A program made the position numbers and the translations under genes. This document shows, in pieces, positions 1 through 8,410 of a stretch of DNA of 64,000 nt (its first letter is position 1; each line of letters begins with the position of its first letter). This DNA is from Colwellia psychrerythraea 34H (GTDB lineage: Bacteria > Pseudomonadota > Gammaproteobacteria > Enterobacterales > Alteromonadaceae): assembly GCF_000012325.1 (NCBI RefSeq), contig NC_003910.7, positions 4,836,001 to 4,900,000 of the forward strand, given 5' to 3'. The notes under the pieces were generated by a model. The model was not told the DNA's origin. It ran no database searches and worked only from the letters and a program-made list of their open reading frames with translations.

Positions 1-306
1 AGAAACAGTTAGATTAAGTTTCCCTTCAGGTCCTGATAACATGGCATCTCCAAAAGAAACTTGAATACTTGGAGAAAGACCGAACAATGACCAAAAACTC
101 ACCGTTGTTTTTACTTTTTCAATAGCATTATTATCTATCGTTACTCGTGAAATTTCGCCTTGCCAAATGGACCCTGAAACACCTTGCAATACTATATCCT
201 TAGGCAATTGAACATTATTAATTACCAATGATAGCGGAGTATTTGCGACTAAAAATGCGATGTAGCTACTTAAAAAAATTGCCGTAAAGGCAAACCACTT
301 CTTCAT
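1..306 (-). CDS. gspN: Type II secretion protein GspN (partial)
   Basis: Inner-membrane protein of the type II secretion system, the last gene of the gsp operon here. The first 102 codons are visible, and the rest lies beyond the left edge. Translation from the ATG at 306-304 gives MKKWFAFTAIFLSSYIAFLV, a single N-terminal membrane anchor, followed by a periplasmic part with a stretch reading LQGVSGSIWQGE, typical of the GspN family. It lies 60 bp downstream of gspM on the same strand, the usual GspN position. GspN is dispensable in some species; its exact role is not settled. Family call is secure from motif and context; completeness cannot be judged. Confidence 0.85.
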   Translation of the reverse strand, partial: MKKWFAFTAIFLSSYIAFLVANTPLSLVINNVQLPKDIVLQGVSGSIWQGEISRVTIDNNAIEKVKTTVSFWSLFGLSPSIQVSFGDAMLSGPEGKLNLTVS

Positions 307-366
307 GAAAACTCTCAGTTTTTGCTTTAGCTGGTATTAGCTAAGCTAAGTTGTTGCTATTAGCTA

Positions 367-837
367 TTATGTTTTTGTTAAGTGCAAGCGTCTTACTTTA
401 ACTTCACCTGCACTATCACCTCGAGTTAAATCAATGGCTTTCACTTGCAAACCTTCATTATTAGCTAAGTGCTCCAGCCAAAACAACAATTGGGTAAAAG
501 GTGTGCTATCTATCCATACCTGTAAGTCATCTCCTTGTGGCTGCATGCGTGTAATGGTTAATTTATAAGTTTTAGCACTTCGATTTGCAACACTTGAAAT
601 GCTACCACTAAGCTTTGATTTACCACCTGAACGCTTAGCTTGATGATACAAGGCGGTATTTTCCTCTACCCAAGTTAATAACTCCTGCTGCTTTGCCAAC
701 TTATTGTTAGCCTCAGTTAAACTATTATTTATTGGTTGCCATATAGCGCTATAAAAAATAAATATAATAAAAACCAGTGCCATCACTGCAACAAGACGCT
801 GCTCTCTACTGTTTAGTTGTTGCCACCATTCTTTCAT
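367..837 (-). CDS. gspM: Type II secretion protein GspM
   Basis: Bitopic inner-membrane protein of 156 residues that partners GspL in the assembly platform of the type II secretion system. It has a short cytoplasmic N-terminus, one membrane helix at about residues 15-35 (RLVAVMALVFIIFIFYSAIW), a coiled stretch and a small periplasmic ferredoxin-like domain. Length matches the family (about 160 residues). Its start codon shares one base with the gspL stop codon, implying translational coupling. Sequence conservation in GspM is weak, so the call leans on topology, size and position between gspL and gspN. Confidence 0.93.
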   Translation of the reverse strand: MKEWWQQLNSREQRLVAVMALVFIIFIFYSAIWQPINNSLTEANNKLAKQQELLTWVEENTALYHQAKRSGGKSKLSGSISSVANRSAKTYKLTITRMQPQGDDLQVWIDSTPFTQLLFWLEHLANNEGLQVKAIDLTRGDSAGEVKVRRLHLTKT

Positions 838-2189
838 TATGATGCTTCCTTATTACTGGCATTACTTCGTTGCTTGGCTGAGCCTTTTTTATTATTTGAT
901 CTTTTCGTCGCTCCTTTAGTGCTCCCTTTATTAGTAATGCTAAAAGAACCCGTTACTTGATCACCTTGATTGCTTTGCGAGCCTTGTTTAACAATCAAAT
1001 TGGTTGTTGCTAACGCAACACTGAATTGTTCAAAAGCCTGATAATCTTTTGCTGTTGCTTGAATACGCAATTCTTGTCGCTTACCATCAAACTTTAATGA
1101 CTCTGGTTTTAATGCGGGCACTTTAGCAAAGGCAGGTTGTAATTTAGCAAGCATAGCTAAAAACCCTTGCCTATCACCAACGCCGCCGAGTAAGGCTAGC
1201 TCTCTATTCAATTGAGATTTTATTGTTGAAATCCGAACCCGTTTTGTTTTTGGAAAGGCTTTTTTATAACTGGCAACAATATTTTGTTGAATATTTTCTT
1301 GCTCTGCATTTAGTTGCCATAGTTGCGCACTTTTATGACCTAAACTAAGCAAGATAGCAAACATAGCAACGCCTGCCACCCATAACCACTGTCGCCCGGT
1401 ATGACTACGGTTTTCTTTAACCTTGTATTGGCCTTGCAGTAAGTTAAAGTGACTTAATTTACTGTCATAATTCGTCGCCATAAGCGCTAAAGCTAATTCT
1501 TCAGGCATTGTACTGACATTACATTGTTCACTATGAGCTAATGGTGAATATGCCTCGATAAGAATACTATGAGACTGCTCATTACCCTCTGCATTCTCGG
1601 ATTGCTTAGCTGAAGTTTGACATTGTAATTGCCATGCATTGGCGTCTACATTAAAACCCTGCCAAAGTTTTTGACGAACAATCACTTGCTCTTGATTAGC
1701 ATCGCCAAGTGCAATTGCACTCCAACCCTCAGCAACAATTGGCATAGCCAATACATCAGGCAAAATCGTATCAGTTTCAATGTCCGCATCCGCCAACCAT
1801 GATAACCATTGTTGCATCTGGCTATGAGCAACTATTGCAGTAAAACAATTATTTCCCTGCTCATCACTAGCCAAATCTGCATAAGCAAAAAATAGCTGTT
1901 CAACGTCTTCTGCCAAGCTATCTTCTAACATATAGGGCGTTGCTAAGCGTATTGCTCTGGAAGATTTTGCTGGAACTTTTAACGACTTTAACAGTACATC
2001 ACAGCCAGGCACCAATATTTTCACCTGCCGCTTATCAGCTTTGCTAGTAAGCTCACTGAGTTGCTGAGCACCTTTTAGCTCACCACTCGCTATAATTTCC
2101 TGCGTATTGCTGCTAGTTTCAGCCACGACTAACCAATGAACGGTATCGTGTGCTTGACTTCCTAGACGGATAAATAATGTTTCTGTCAC
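837..2189 (-). CDS. gspL: Type II secretion protein GspL
   Basis: Inner-membrane platform protein, 450 residues, that links the cytoplasmic ATPase GspE to the periplasmic parts of the secreton. Residues 1 to about 240 form the actin-like cytoplasmic domain that binds GspE, one membrane helix lies near 267-284 (QWLWVAGVAMFAILLSLG), and the remainder is a periplasmic ferredoxin-like domain. The C-terminus is unusual: from about residue 422 it ends in a low-complexity, basic Ser/Asn/Lys tail, beyond what GspL normally has. One-base overlaps with gspK upstream and gspM downstream suggest coupled translation. Confidence 0.95.
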   Translation of the reverse strand: MTETLFIRLGSQAHDTVHWLVVAETSSNTQEIIASGELKGAQQLSELTSKADKRQVKILVPGCDVLLKSLKVPAKSSRAIRLATPYMLEDSLAEDVEQLFFAYADLASDEQGNNCFTAIVAHSQMQQWLSWLADADIETDTILPDVLAMPIVAEGWSAIALGDANQEQVIVRQKLWQGFNVDANAWQLQCQTSAKQSENAEGNEQSHSILIEAYSPLAHSEQCNVSTMPEELALALMATNYDSKLSHFNLLQGQYKVKENRSHTGRQWLWVAGVAMFAILLSLGHKSAQLWQLNAEQENIQQNIVASYKKAFPKTKRVRISTIKSQLNRELALLGGVGDRQGFLAMLAKLQPAFAKVPALKPESLKFDGKRQELRIQATAKDYQAFEQFSVALATTNLIVKQGSQSNQGDQVTGSFSITNKGSTKGATKRSNNKKGSAKQRSNASNKEAS

Positions 2190-3304
2190 TAGTTACGTCC
2201 TATAGTACGACTAATTACTTGAATTTGTTGTGTATCATTAACTTTCATCATTGAACTCATCGAAAAATAGCTATTATTAAAGCGTGCGCTAGCTTTTAAT
2301 TTAAAATATTCACTATCAATAACGAACGACGCTGTTTGCCATTTTTCCAATCTAACCTTTGTTAGTTCTTTTAGCTTCAAAAAATCTGCAACATCTCCAT
2401 AACCTGAGCTATCGCGTGCACTTAGCACTTCTTGCGCATCCTCTAAACTTGAACCAAGCAAAGCCTGTAATAATTCAGGTTTTTCCGCATCAAGTGTATT
2501 GATGTTTATTAAATGTTGAGGATTTTGTGGCAGTACGCATACATAAGGTGTCAATGCTAAAATAACGGCAGGGGTAAAATGCTCAATTAACCTTAACTCA
2601 TTAACACTAGCTAAATAACTATTAGCGGCAAGATAAGGAAACTCTCGTGAAGCATAATCATTATCCTCTGCGCCACCTGAACCCGTTATTATGTCATTAC
2701 TGTCTAGCCAATCAGTTAATGCATTAACCATAGCTTCCGCTTCAAAATTGCCAATGCCTTCGATGTTTAAATTGACGATAAGCGCTTCTAAAACAGTAGC
2801 TGCTGGTAATTGTTTATTGCTGGCTGAATTACTTCTCGATCCAGTTGATGAAGCTGTTGCACTTTTCGTCTTATTTTTAGCTGCTGGTGAGTTTGAAGAA
2901 CTGCCCGTTCCACTTTTAGCCTCAGCTTTTGTTTTTGCTTCAGGATGTAATGCATTTAAATTCAAACAACTTTGCAAATCACTGATTTCACCACTGATCT
3001 CACCAAAATAGACAGGGTAGTTACTCCCTTCTTCAGCCCAGATTTGCTCCAGATGAGTGACATCTGGCTCATCTTTAAATGCTTTAATTAATACTCTCTT
3101 AGTAAACGCTTCTGCGCCCAATGCATACCAATAGGCTTGCTGGTTAAAACTGATATTGGTGCTTCGTTGCATTTGTGTTTGCAAGCGGGCGGTCATTTGC
3201 GCTGCAATAATAGATGCCAGAGCAACGATAAGCATCACGGTAATTAAAGCAACACCTCGTTGACCACTTTTATTGTAACTAGTTGATACCTGTTTAATAA
3301 CCAT
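2189..3304 (-). CDS. gspK: Type II secretion minor pseudopilin GspK
   Basis: Large minor pseudopilin, 371 residues, thought to cap the pseudopilus tip together with GspI and GspJ. The N-terminal membrane helix follows a Gly at about residue 17 (GVALITVMLIVALASIIAAQ). As is typical of GspK, the segment after the cleavage site lacks the Glu5 found in other pseudopilins. A Ser/Thr/Lys/Ala-rich low-complexity insert spans about residues 121-166, right after the CLNLNAL motif, and makes the protein about 40 residues longer than typical. The following alpha domain (TVLEALIVNLNIEG, later LTDWLDSND) is intact. It overlaps gspL by one base and lies 3 bp after gspJ. Confidence 0.95.
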   Translation of the reverse strand: MVIKQVSTSYNKSGQRGVALITVMLIVALASIIAAQMTARLQTQMQRSTNISFNQQAYWYALGAEAFTKRVLIKAFKDEPDVTHLEQIWAEEGSNYPVYFGEISGEISDLQSCLNLNALHPEAKTKAEAKSGTGSSSNSPAAKNKTKSATASSTGSRSNSASNKQLPAATVLEALIVNLNIEGIGNFEAEAMVNALTDWLDSNDIITGSGGAEDNDYASREFPYLAANSYLASVNELRLIEHFTPAVILALTPYVCVLPQNPQHLININTLDAEKPELLQALLGSSLEDAQEVLSARDSSGYGDVADFLKLKELTKVRLEKWQTASFVIDSEYFKLKASARFNNSYFSMSSMMKVNDTQQIQVISRTIGRN

Positions 3305-3307
3305 CAG

Positions 3308-3967
3308 CTAAGTCTTACTCTTATCATCAGTAGCAAGGTCACCCGCCACTAAAAACTGACGACGAATTAAGCCATAATCCCGAGTTTCAATTTCAATAGC
3401 AATCGCTTGCGGTAGTTTTTTTCCTGACCATTGTTTTTGCCACTTGCTGCCATCATAAAATTCAAAGGATAAACTAGTGACTTGCGTTATTAATGGCCTT
3501 ATTCTTGGCTCTTGTCCAACAACGGCATCAACAAAATTATAATGTAAGCGCTCTAGCGTTTCATCAACCAAGCGATAGGCTACGCTTTGCATATCACTTC
3601 GCGGCAGCAGTAATCCGGGGTTAGTCCAACCATTTCGTACAAAAGCAATAGCTTGTTCATCGGCTAAAAAACTATCATCTGAGGTTTGTAAAAAAGCACT
3701 ATTTGGCGCTTCGCCATTAATACGGATTGTACGTTTTGCTATTTGGGTAAAATCACGTTCCATTAATAAAAATGCACGTTGTAATTCATTCTGTCTTTCA
3801 CTACGAACTTTTGAATTTTCATCACCACGTAAAACGGTATCAAAAATGGTAAAACTCGCCAAACTCACCACTGAAAAGATAGCAATTGCAATCAATACCT
3901 CTAGCAAGGTAAAACCTTGCTGTGCAGGTTTATCTATGGCATTAGTCTGGTAAATACCATGTTTCAT
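3308..3967 (-). CDS. gspJ: Type II secretion minor pseudopilin GspJ
   Basis: Minor pseudopilin of 219 residues in the tip complex of the type II secretion pseudopilus. The prepilin peptidase site is clear: leader to Gly18, then FTLLEVLIAIAIFSVV with the conserved Phe+1 and Glu+5. The rest is a soluble periplasmic beta-rich domain with no cysteine pair. Its start overlaps the gspI stop by one base. The leader is longer than in the other pseudopilins here, but the ATG abuts the gspI stop and no closer start is better supported. Confidence 0.95.
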   Translation of the reverse strand: MKHGIYQTNAIDKPAQQGFTLLEVLIAIAIFSVVSLASFTIFDTVLRGDENSKVRSERQNELQRAFLLMERDFTQIAKRTIRINGEAPNSAFLQTSDDSFLADEQAIAFVRNGWTNPGLLLPRSDMQSVAYRLVDETLERLHYNFVDAVVGQEPRIRPLITQVTSLSFEFYDGSKWQKQWSGKKLPQAIAIEIETRDYGLIRRQFLVAGDLATDDKSKT

Positions 3968-4350
3968 CAGGGTTTATCCTGAGCAAGGTAAGTCAATAAG
4001 CTAGCACTTACTAACTCATCATCCTCATTTAGTCGAACCTGCATATTCACGGCACGCAGCTCTTTATTCGCTGTTTTAATAACCTTCTGCTGCCAATACC
4101 AGGTTCTACCCGCCATCTCAACTTTGCCTTTGCGGTTATTTTTTGGCGGCCAAGTTTTATCTAAACTCACTTCAACAAGTTGGTTCGATGCGACCCAATT
4201 AGCAAACATTTGCTCTTCTAGATGACTAATATGACGATAATTATTATCGGCAACACCGAGCAGTGCAACACCAGCAATAGCGAAAACAGCCATTGCCAAC
4301 ATAACTTCAATCAGGGTAAATCCATGTTGCTTAGTTGAGTTAATCATCAT
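3967..4350 (-). CDS. gspI: Type II secretion minor pseudopilin GspI
   Basis: Minor pseudopilin of the type II secretion tip complex, about 127 residues. The prepilin motif is HG/FTLIEVMLAMAVFAIAG, with cleavage after the Gly ten residues from the chosen start. I start it at the ATG at 4350 (or the adjacent ATG at 4347), because the reading frame's upstream start at 4368 would only add six residues (MRGPCL) inside gspH and lengthen the leader. The gene overlaps the gspH end by about 11 bp. Family length and the position between gspH and gspJ agree with GspI. Confidence 0.93.
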   Translation of the reverse strand: MMINSTKQHGFTLIEVMLAMAVFAIAGVALLGVADNNYRHISHLEEQMFANWVASNQLVEVSLDKTWPPKNNRKGKVEMAGRTWYWQQKVIKTANKELRAVNMQVRLNEDDELVSASLLTYLAQDKP

Positions 4351-4960
4351 CAAGCACGGGCCCCTCAATAGTTAAAGGCACGTTATACAGTCCTGTGACG
4401 CGATAAGCTAAATCTTCAGCACCTTCGATATAGGCCAGCTCTTCAGTTAAACGAAAAGTTACACTAAAAGGACTAAGATCTCCGCCAGAGAGAATATACA
4501 CTTGCGGGATTATTTTCTCTTCTCGCTCTTCCTTCGAAAGCAAGGTGAAGTCGTCTTCATCTTTTTCTTTAAAAGTATCGGCATCAAAAAGCATAGGCTC
4601 TTCAATAGGTAAGTCATCCAGCTCTATGCTGAGCTCTATTTCTTCAGGTACGGTGACATTAGCTTGCCAATCTTGCTCGGGGATTTCGGCCCATTTTGTA
4701 CCATCATAACCAACAAACTGATAACTATCTTTTTTAACTATTAAACCTAATTCAATATTATTGAGCATGCCATACTCAGCAGCCACTTCAAAAATAGCGG
4801 CAAAACGAGCACTCTCATGCTTTAATTTATCTTCAGGGTTATTGCCGGAAAAGTTAAATTGTACCAAGCTGGCCATTAGGCCAATCAGCACTACCACCAC
4901 CATCACCTCAATTAAGGTGAAGCCGCGTTGTCTTATTGCCAATTCCGATAAATTTCTCAT
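4340..4960 (-). CDS. gspH: Type II secretion minor pseudopilin GspH
   Basis: Minor pseudopilin, 206 residues, linking the GspIJK tip to the GspG shaft. The prepilin site is RQRG/FTLIEVMVVVVLIGLMA after Gly13. The C-terminal domain is acidic, with a Glu/Asp-rich stretch around residues 120-150 (for example EKDEDDFTLLSKEEREEK). It is separated from gspG upstream by 130 bp that contain a strong inverted repeat, an uncommon gap inside this part of the operon. Confidence 0.94.
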   Translation of the reverse strand: MRNLSELAIRQRGFTLIEVMVVVVLIGLMASLVQFNFSGNNPEDKLKHESARFAAIFEVAAEYGMLNNIELGLIVKKDSYQFVGYDGTKWAEIPEQDWQANVTVPEEIELSIELDDLPIEEPMLFDADTFKEKDEDDFTLLSKEEREEKIIPQVYILSGGDLSPFSVTFRLTEELAYIEGAEDLAYRVTGLYNVPLTIEGPVLDDD

Positions 4961-4988
4961 AGGATGATCAGTAATGGTTGAACTTGAA

Positions 4989-5072
4989 GCTGTAAGCGTA
5001 AATTTAAAGGAAATTGCACGGAGTTGACGTTAGTCAATGAGTACCTTTGACGCCTAAATTTAGATTTACAGC
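4989..5072 (-). promoter_or_regulatory. 84-bp imperfect hairpin between gspG and gspH
   Basis: The ends GCTGTAA (4989-4995) and TTACAGC (5066-5072) are perfect complements. Inside them TAAATTTA pairs with TAAATTTA, AAGG near 5007 pairs with CCTT near 5044, and the centre holds the small hairpin TTGAC-GTTA-GTCAA. There is no U-tract, so a classic terminator is unlikely. Transcribed from gspG toward gspH, it could act as a partial attenuator or an mRNA-stabilising 3' end for the highly expressed gspG. It may instead be a remnant of a small inverted-repeat element. Confidence 0.6.
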
Positions 5073-5090
5073 AATAAGATCAGCTATTAC

Positions 5091-5522
5091 TTACTGGAAA
5101 TCGCCTAGATTCCAATTACCTATATCATCTTCGGTTCCGGCTTCACCATCTGGACCTACTGAAAAGACATCCATTTTACCCTGCTCGCCTGGATTCAATA
5201 AAACATACTCATTGCCCCAAGGATCTTTTGGTAAACGTTTGATGTAACCATCTTCAGGAAAACGACGTGGCTCTGGTTCAATATCCGTTTGGTCAACTAA
5301 CGCTTCCAAACCTTGCTCTGTCGAAGGGTAATCGTAATTATCCATTTTATATAAACTCAAAGACGTTTCTAATGCGGTGACATCTGAAATGGCTTTTTGC
5401 ATATTAGCGCGCTCTTGGCTACCCATTAAATTAGGCACAACCATACTGGCTAAAATACCTAAAATAACAATGACCACCATCACTTCGAGTAAGGTGAAAC
5501 CTTGTACTTTTTTCATGTTCAT
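5091..5522 (-). CDS. gspG: Type II secretion major pseudopilin GspG
   Basis: Major pseudopilin, the shaft subunit of the type II secretion pseudopilus, 143 residues. The prepilin motif QG/FTLLEVMVVIVILGILASMV follows Gly8, with Glu+5 present. Family landmarks include YKMDNYDYPSTEQGLEALV, LPKDPWGNEYVLLNPG and the calcium-site region DVFSVGPDGEAGTEDDIGNW. Start may be MNMKK at 5522 or MKK at 5516. The gene lies 58 bp after gspF, and the hairpin at 4989-5072 follows it. Confidence 0.97.
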   Translation of the reverse strand: MNMKKVQGFTLLEVMVVIVILGILASMVVPNLMGSQERANMQKAISDVTALETSLSLYKMDNYDYPSTEQGLEALVDQTDIEPEPRRFPEDGYIKRLPKDPWGNEYVLLNPGEQGKMDVFSVGPDGEAGTEDDIGNWNLGDFQ

Positions 5523-5580
5523 ATTGCTTTCCTAACGTCTGATAAATTGATGTAACTAAGGTAAAAGGGTTAAATAACGT

Positions 5581-6822
5581 TTAGCCGCCCACTAGGCTAT
5601 TAAGTTGCAGAATGGGTTCTAAAATGGCCATCACAATAAAAAGTACAACGCCTGCCATGCAAACCATCAATGCTGGTTCAAATGCCTTCAATGTAATACT
5701 CACTAAAGCATCAAACTCTCTATCTTGGTTATCTGCAGCGCGACCTAACATATGCTCTAATTGGCCACTTTTTTCGCCACTTGCTATCATGTGCAACATC
5801 ATAGGTGGAAACAACTTAGTTTGCTCCAATGACACACGTAAACTCGAGCCCTCACGTACTTTGTCGGTCGATGCTTTCACTTGTTTTTTAATATATAAGT
5901 TATCAAGTACTTCACCTGATATTTTCATACTTTCTAACAAGGGAACTGCACTTGCTGTCAAAATACTTAATGTACGGGCAAAGCGAGCAGTGTTAATTCC
6001 TCGTGCTACTTTACCAATACCAGGAATCTGCAATAAATACTGATGAAATGCCATTTCAAAATTAGGCTTTTTTAATAACTGTGAAAACAACAATACTACT
6101 GCTGCAAATAGTATTACCAGTACTAGGCCATAATCCCGAAGAAAATCACTGCTGGCAATCAAAAATTGCGTAGTGCCAGGTAAATTTTCACCCATGTGTT
6201 CAAACTGACCGACAATTTTGGGTACTACGGCCGTTAACAAAATAGCAATTACGCCAACAGCGACAACCGTCATTATAATAGGGTAAACAAGTGCCTGGAT
6301 GAGTTGTGAGCGCATCTCTTGACGTTTCTCAGTATAATCAGCCAAGCGATTAAGTACTTTATCAAGATGACCTGACTTTTCGCCTGCGGCAACCATAGAC
6401 CGATACAAACGATTAAACGCTTTAGGATATTCTGCCATGCTTTCAGATAACCCGTAGCCTTCAGTCACTTTGGTGCGAACACCCATGATCATACTTTTAA
6501 TACGGTTCTTTTCACATTGCTCTGCAACCGCCATTAACGACTCTTCTAATGGCAATCCTGATTCAATTAAGGTTGCCAATTGACGAGTGATAAGCGCTAA
6601 CTCTGCAGCAGAGACTTTACCGCCACCACTTTGGCTAAAGCCTGCCGACAAACTTTTTTTATCATTCGATTTTTTATGACTCGCTAATGTTGCAGTAACA
6701 GCGGTTGGCATTAAGCCTTGCTCGCGCAATAAACCGCGCACTTGCCTAGCAGTATCACCTTCGATAACGCCTTTTTTAGTTTTACCGCGACTATCTACCG
6801 CTTGGTATTCAAATGCTGCCAT
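5581..6822 (-). CDS. gspF: Type II secretion inner-membrane protein GspF
   Basis: Polytopic inner-membrane platform protein, 413 residues. Two T2SSF domains (about 80-200 and 280-405) are each followed by membrane helices: near 180-200 (PIIMTVVAVGVIAILLTAVV), near 230-250, and near the C-terminus (VCMAGVVLFIVMAILEPI). Signature segments ALITRQLATLIESGLPL, GEKSGHLDKVLNRLADY and SGEKSGQLEHMLGRAAD are present. Size is as expected. It follows gspE after 58 bp. It interacts with GspE and GspL in the known complex. Confidence 0.97.
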   Translation of the reverse strand: MAAFEYQAVDSRGKTKKGVIEGDTARQVRGLLREQGLMPTAVTATLASHKKSNDKKSLSAGFSQSGGGKVSAAELALITRQLATLIESGLPLEESLMAVAEQCEKNRIKSMIMGVRTKVTEGYGLSESMAEYPKAFNRLYRSMVAAGEKSGHLDKVLNRLADYTEKRQEMRSQLIQALVYPIIMTVVAVGVIAILLTAVVPKIVGQFEHMGENLPGTTQFLIASSDFLRDYGLVLVILFAAVVLLFSQLLKKPNFEMAFHQYLLQIPGIGKVARGINTARFARTLSILTASAVPLLESMKISGEVLDNLYIKKQVKASTDKVREGSSLRVSLEQTKLFPPMMLHMIASGEKSGQLEHMLGRAADNQDREFDALVSITLKAFEPALMVCMAGVVLFIVMAILEPILQLNSLVGG

Positions 6823-6880
6823 AATTTTTTATATTAGTTGCTTATATTGAGTCTATTGGGTTCATGATGAATAATTACTT

Positions 6881-8410
6881 TTAATCTTCACGAGTAACCC
6901 GTAAGACCTCCTCTAAAGTGGTTTGTCCAAGCATAACTTTATCAAAGCCATCCCGACGAATACTGGCACTGGAATATCGTACATATTTTTCAATAGCCTG
7001 CTCACCTTGACCATTATGAATAAGTTCGCGTACTTTTTCATCCACAGGTAACAATTCATGAATACCCACTCGACCTCGATAGCCTTTAAAACTGCATTCC
7101 GCACAACCAACAGCACGATAAATCACTGAATCATTATCATCTGGCAATGCTAATAATTGCCTTTCTTCGTCATCAGGCAGATGACTTGCACGACAATGTG
7201 GGCAGAGGGTACGTACAAGACGTTGAGCCAATACGCCCAATAAACTCGATGACAGTAGGAAAGGTTCTACGCCCATATCTTCCATGCGGGTTATAGCACC
7301 AGCCGCAGTATTAGTATGCAAAGTAGATAATACCAAGTGACCAGTCAAACTTGCCTGTACCGCAATTTGCGCGGTTTCTAAATCTCGAATTTCACCTACC
7401 ATCACCACATCAGGATCCTGACGTAAAATGGCACGTAAACCGCGAGCAAATGTCATGTCCACTTTGGTATTTACTTGAGTTTGTCCTATACCTTCAATAG
7501 CATACTCAATAGGATCTTCGCAGGTTAAAATATTACGCTCTTTCTCATCTATCTGGGTCAATCCAGCATAAAGCGTGGTACTTTTACCTGAGCCTGTTGG
7601 ACCTGTTACTAAGATAATGCCATGAGGCTTTTCGATAAGTGCTGAAAAATTGACTCGGTTAGTGTCAGTCATACCTAAGTGTTTCAAATCTAAACGGGCC
7701 GCATTTTTATCTAATAAACGTAATACCACTCGCTCACCATGACCTGTTGGCATAGTTGAAACGCGCACATCAACAGCACGTCCCCCTATACGCAACGAAA
7801 TGCGGCCATCTTGTGGAATACGTTTTTCGGCTATGTCGAGCTTTGCCATCACTTTAATGCGTGAAACCAGTAACGACGCCAATTTACGATTGGGTTTAAG
7901 CACTTCTCGCAAAACACCATCAACACGAAAACGTATCTGTAAGGTATTTTCAAAAGTTTCGATATGGATATCTGACGCTCTTTCTTTTATTGCTTCGCTG
8001 AGCATGGCATTGATCAGTTTGATAATTGGCGCATCGTCTTCATTTTCAAGTAAATCTTCACTTTCAATGAGTTCATCGGCAAGTGAATATAAATCAACTT
8101 CATTGCCAATATCTTCCATCATTTGCTGTGCTTCAGAAGAGTCTCTTTGATAAGCTTGCGTTAGCAATAATTCGAAAGCGGGCAGTTGTAAAAAATCAAA
8201 TTCAAAAGACGCTTTGAGTATGCGACGAACTTCTAAAACAATATCAAAGTTAACATCAGCCAAACAGTGCAAAATATAACCACCAGTTTGTTCATCGGTT
8301 GAGATGAGTACACTGTGGCGCTTAGCAAAGGCAAACGGCAATAACCAAGTACTGTTCACTTGTGCTTGTTCTGCCTCATCAAGCGCAGTGACTTCAACTT
8401 CATCAGACAT
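6881..8410 (-). CDS. gspE: Type II secretion ATPase GspE
   Basis: Cytoplasmic hexameric ATPase that powers pseudopilus assembly, 509 residues. An N-terminal GspL-binding domain precedes the RecA-like core. Walker A is GPTGSGKS at about 270-277, Walker B includes VMVGEIRD near 335-342, and an Asp box and His box lie between and after them ([18 protein letters not shown]). The zinc-binding tetracysteine element is intact (CPHC and CAEC, near 403 and 431), which distinguishes GspE from PilT. The start overlaps the gspD stop by one base. Confidence 0.97.
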   Translation of the reverse strand: MSDEVEVTALDEAEQAQVNSTWLLPFAFAKRHSVLISTDEQTGGYILHCLADVNFDIVLEVRRILKASFEFDFLQLPAFELLLTQAYQRDSSEAQQMMEDIGNEVDLYSLADELIESEDLLENEDDAPIIKLINAMLSEAIKERASDIHIETFENTLQIRFRVDGVLREVLKPNRKLASLLVSRIKVMAKLDIAEKRIPQDGRISLRIGGRAVDVRVSTMPTGHGERVVLRLLDKNAARLDLKHLGMTDTNRVNFSALIEKPHGIILVTGPTGSGKSTTLYAGLTQIDEKERNILTCEDPIEYAIEGIGQTQVNTKVDMTFARGLRAILRQDPDVVMVGEIRDLETAQIAVQASLTGHLVLSTLHTNTAAGAITRMEDMGVEPFLLSSSLLGVLAQRLVRTLCPHCRASHLPDDEERQLLALPDDNDSVIYRAVGCAECSFKGYRGRVGIHELLPVDEKVRELIHNGQGEQAIEKYVRYSSASIRRDGFDKVMLGQTTLEEVLRVTRED

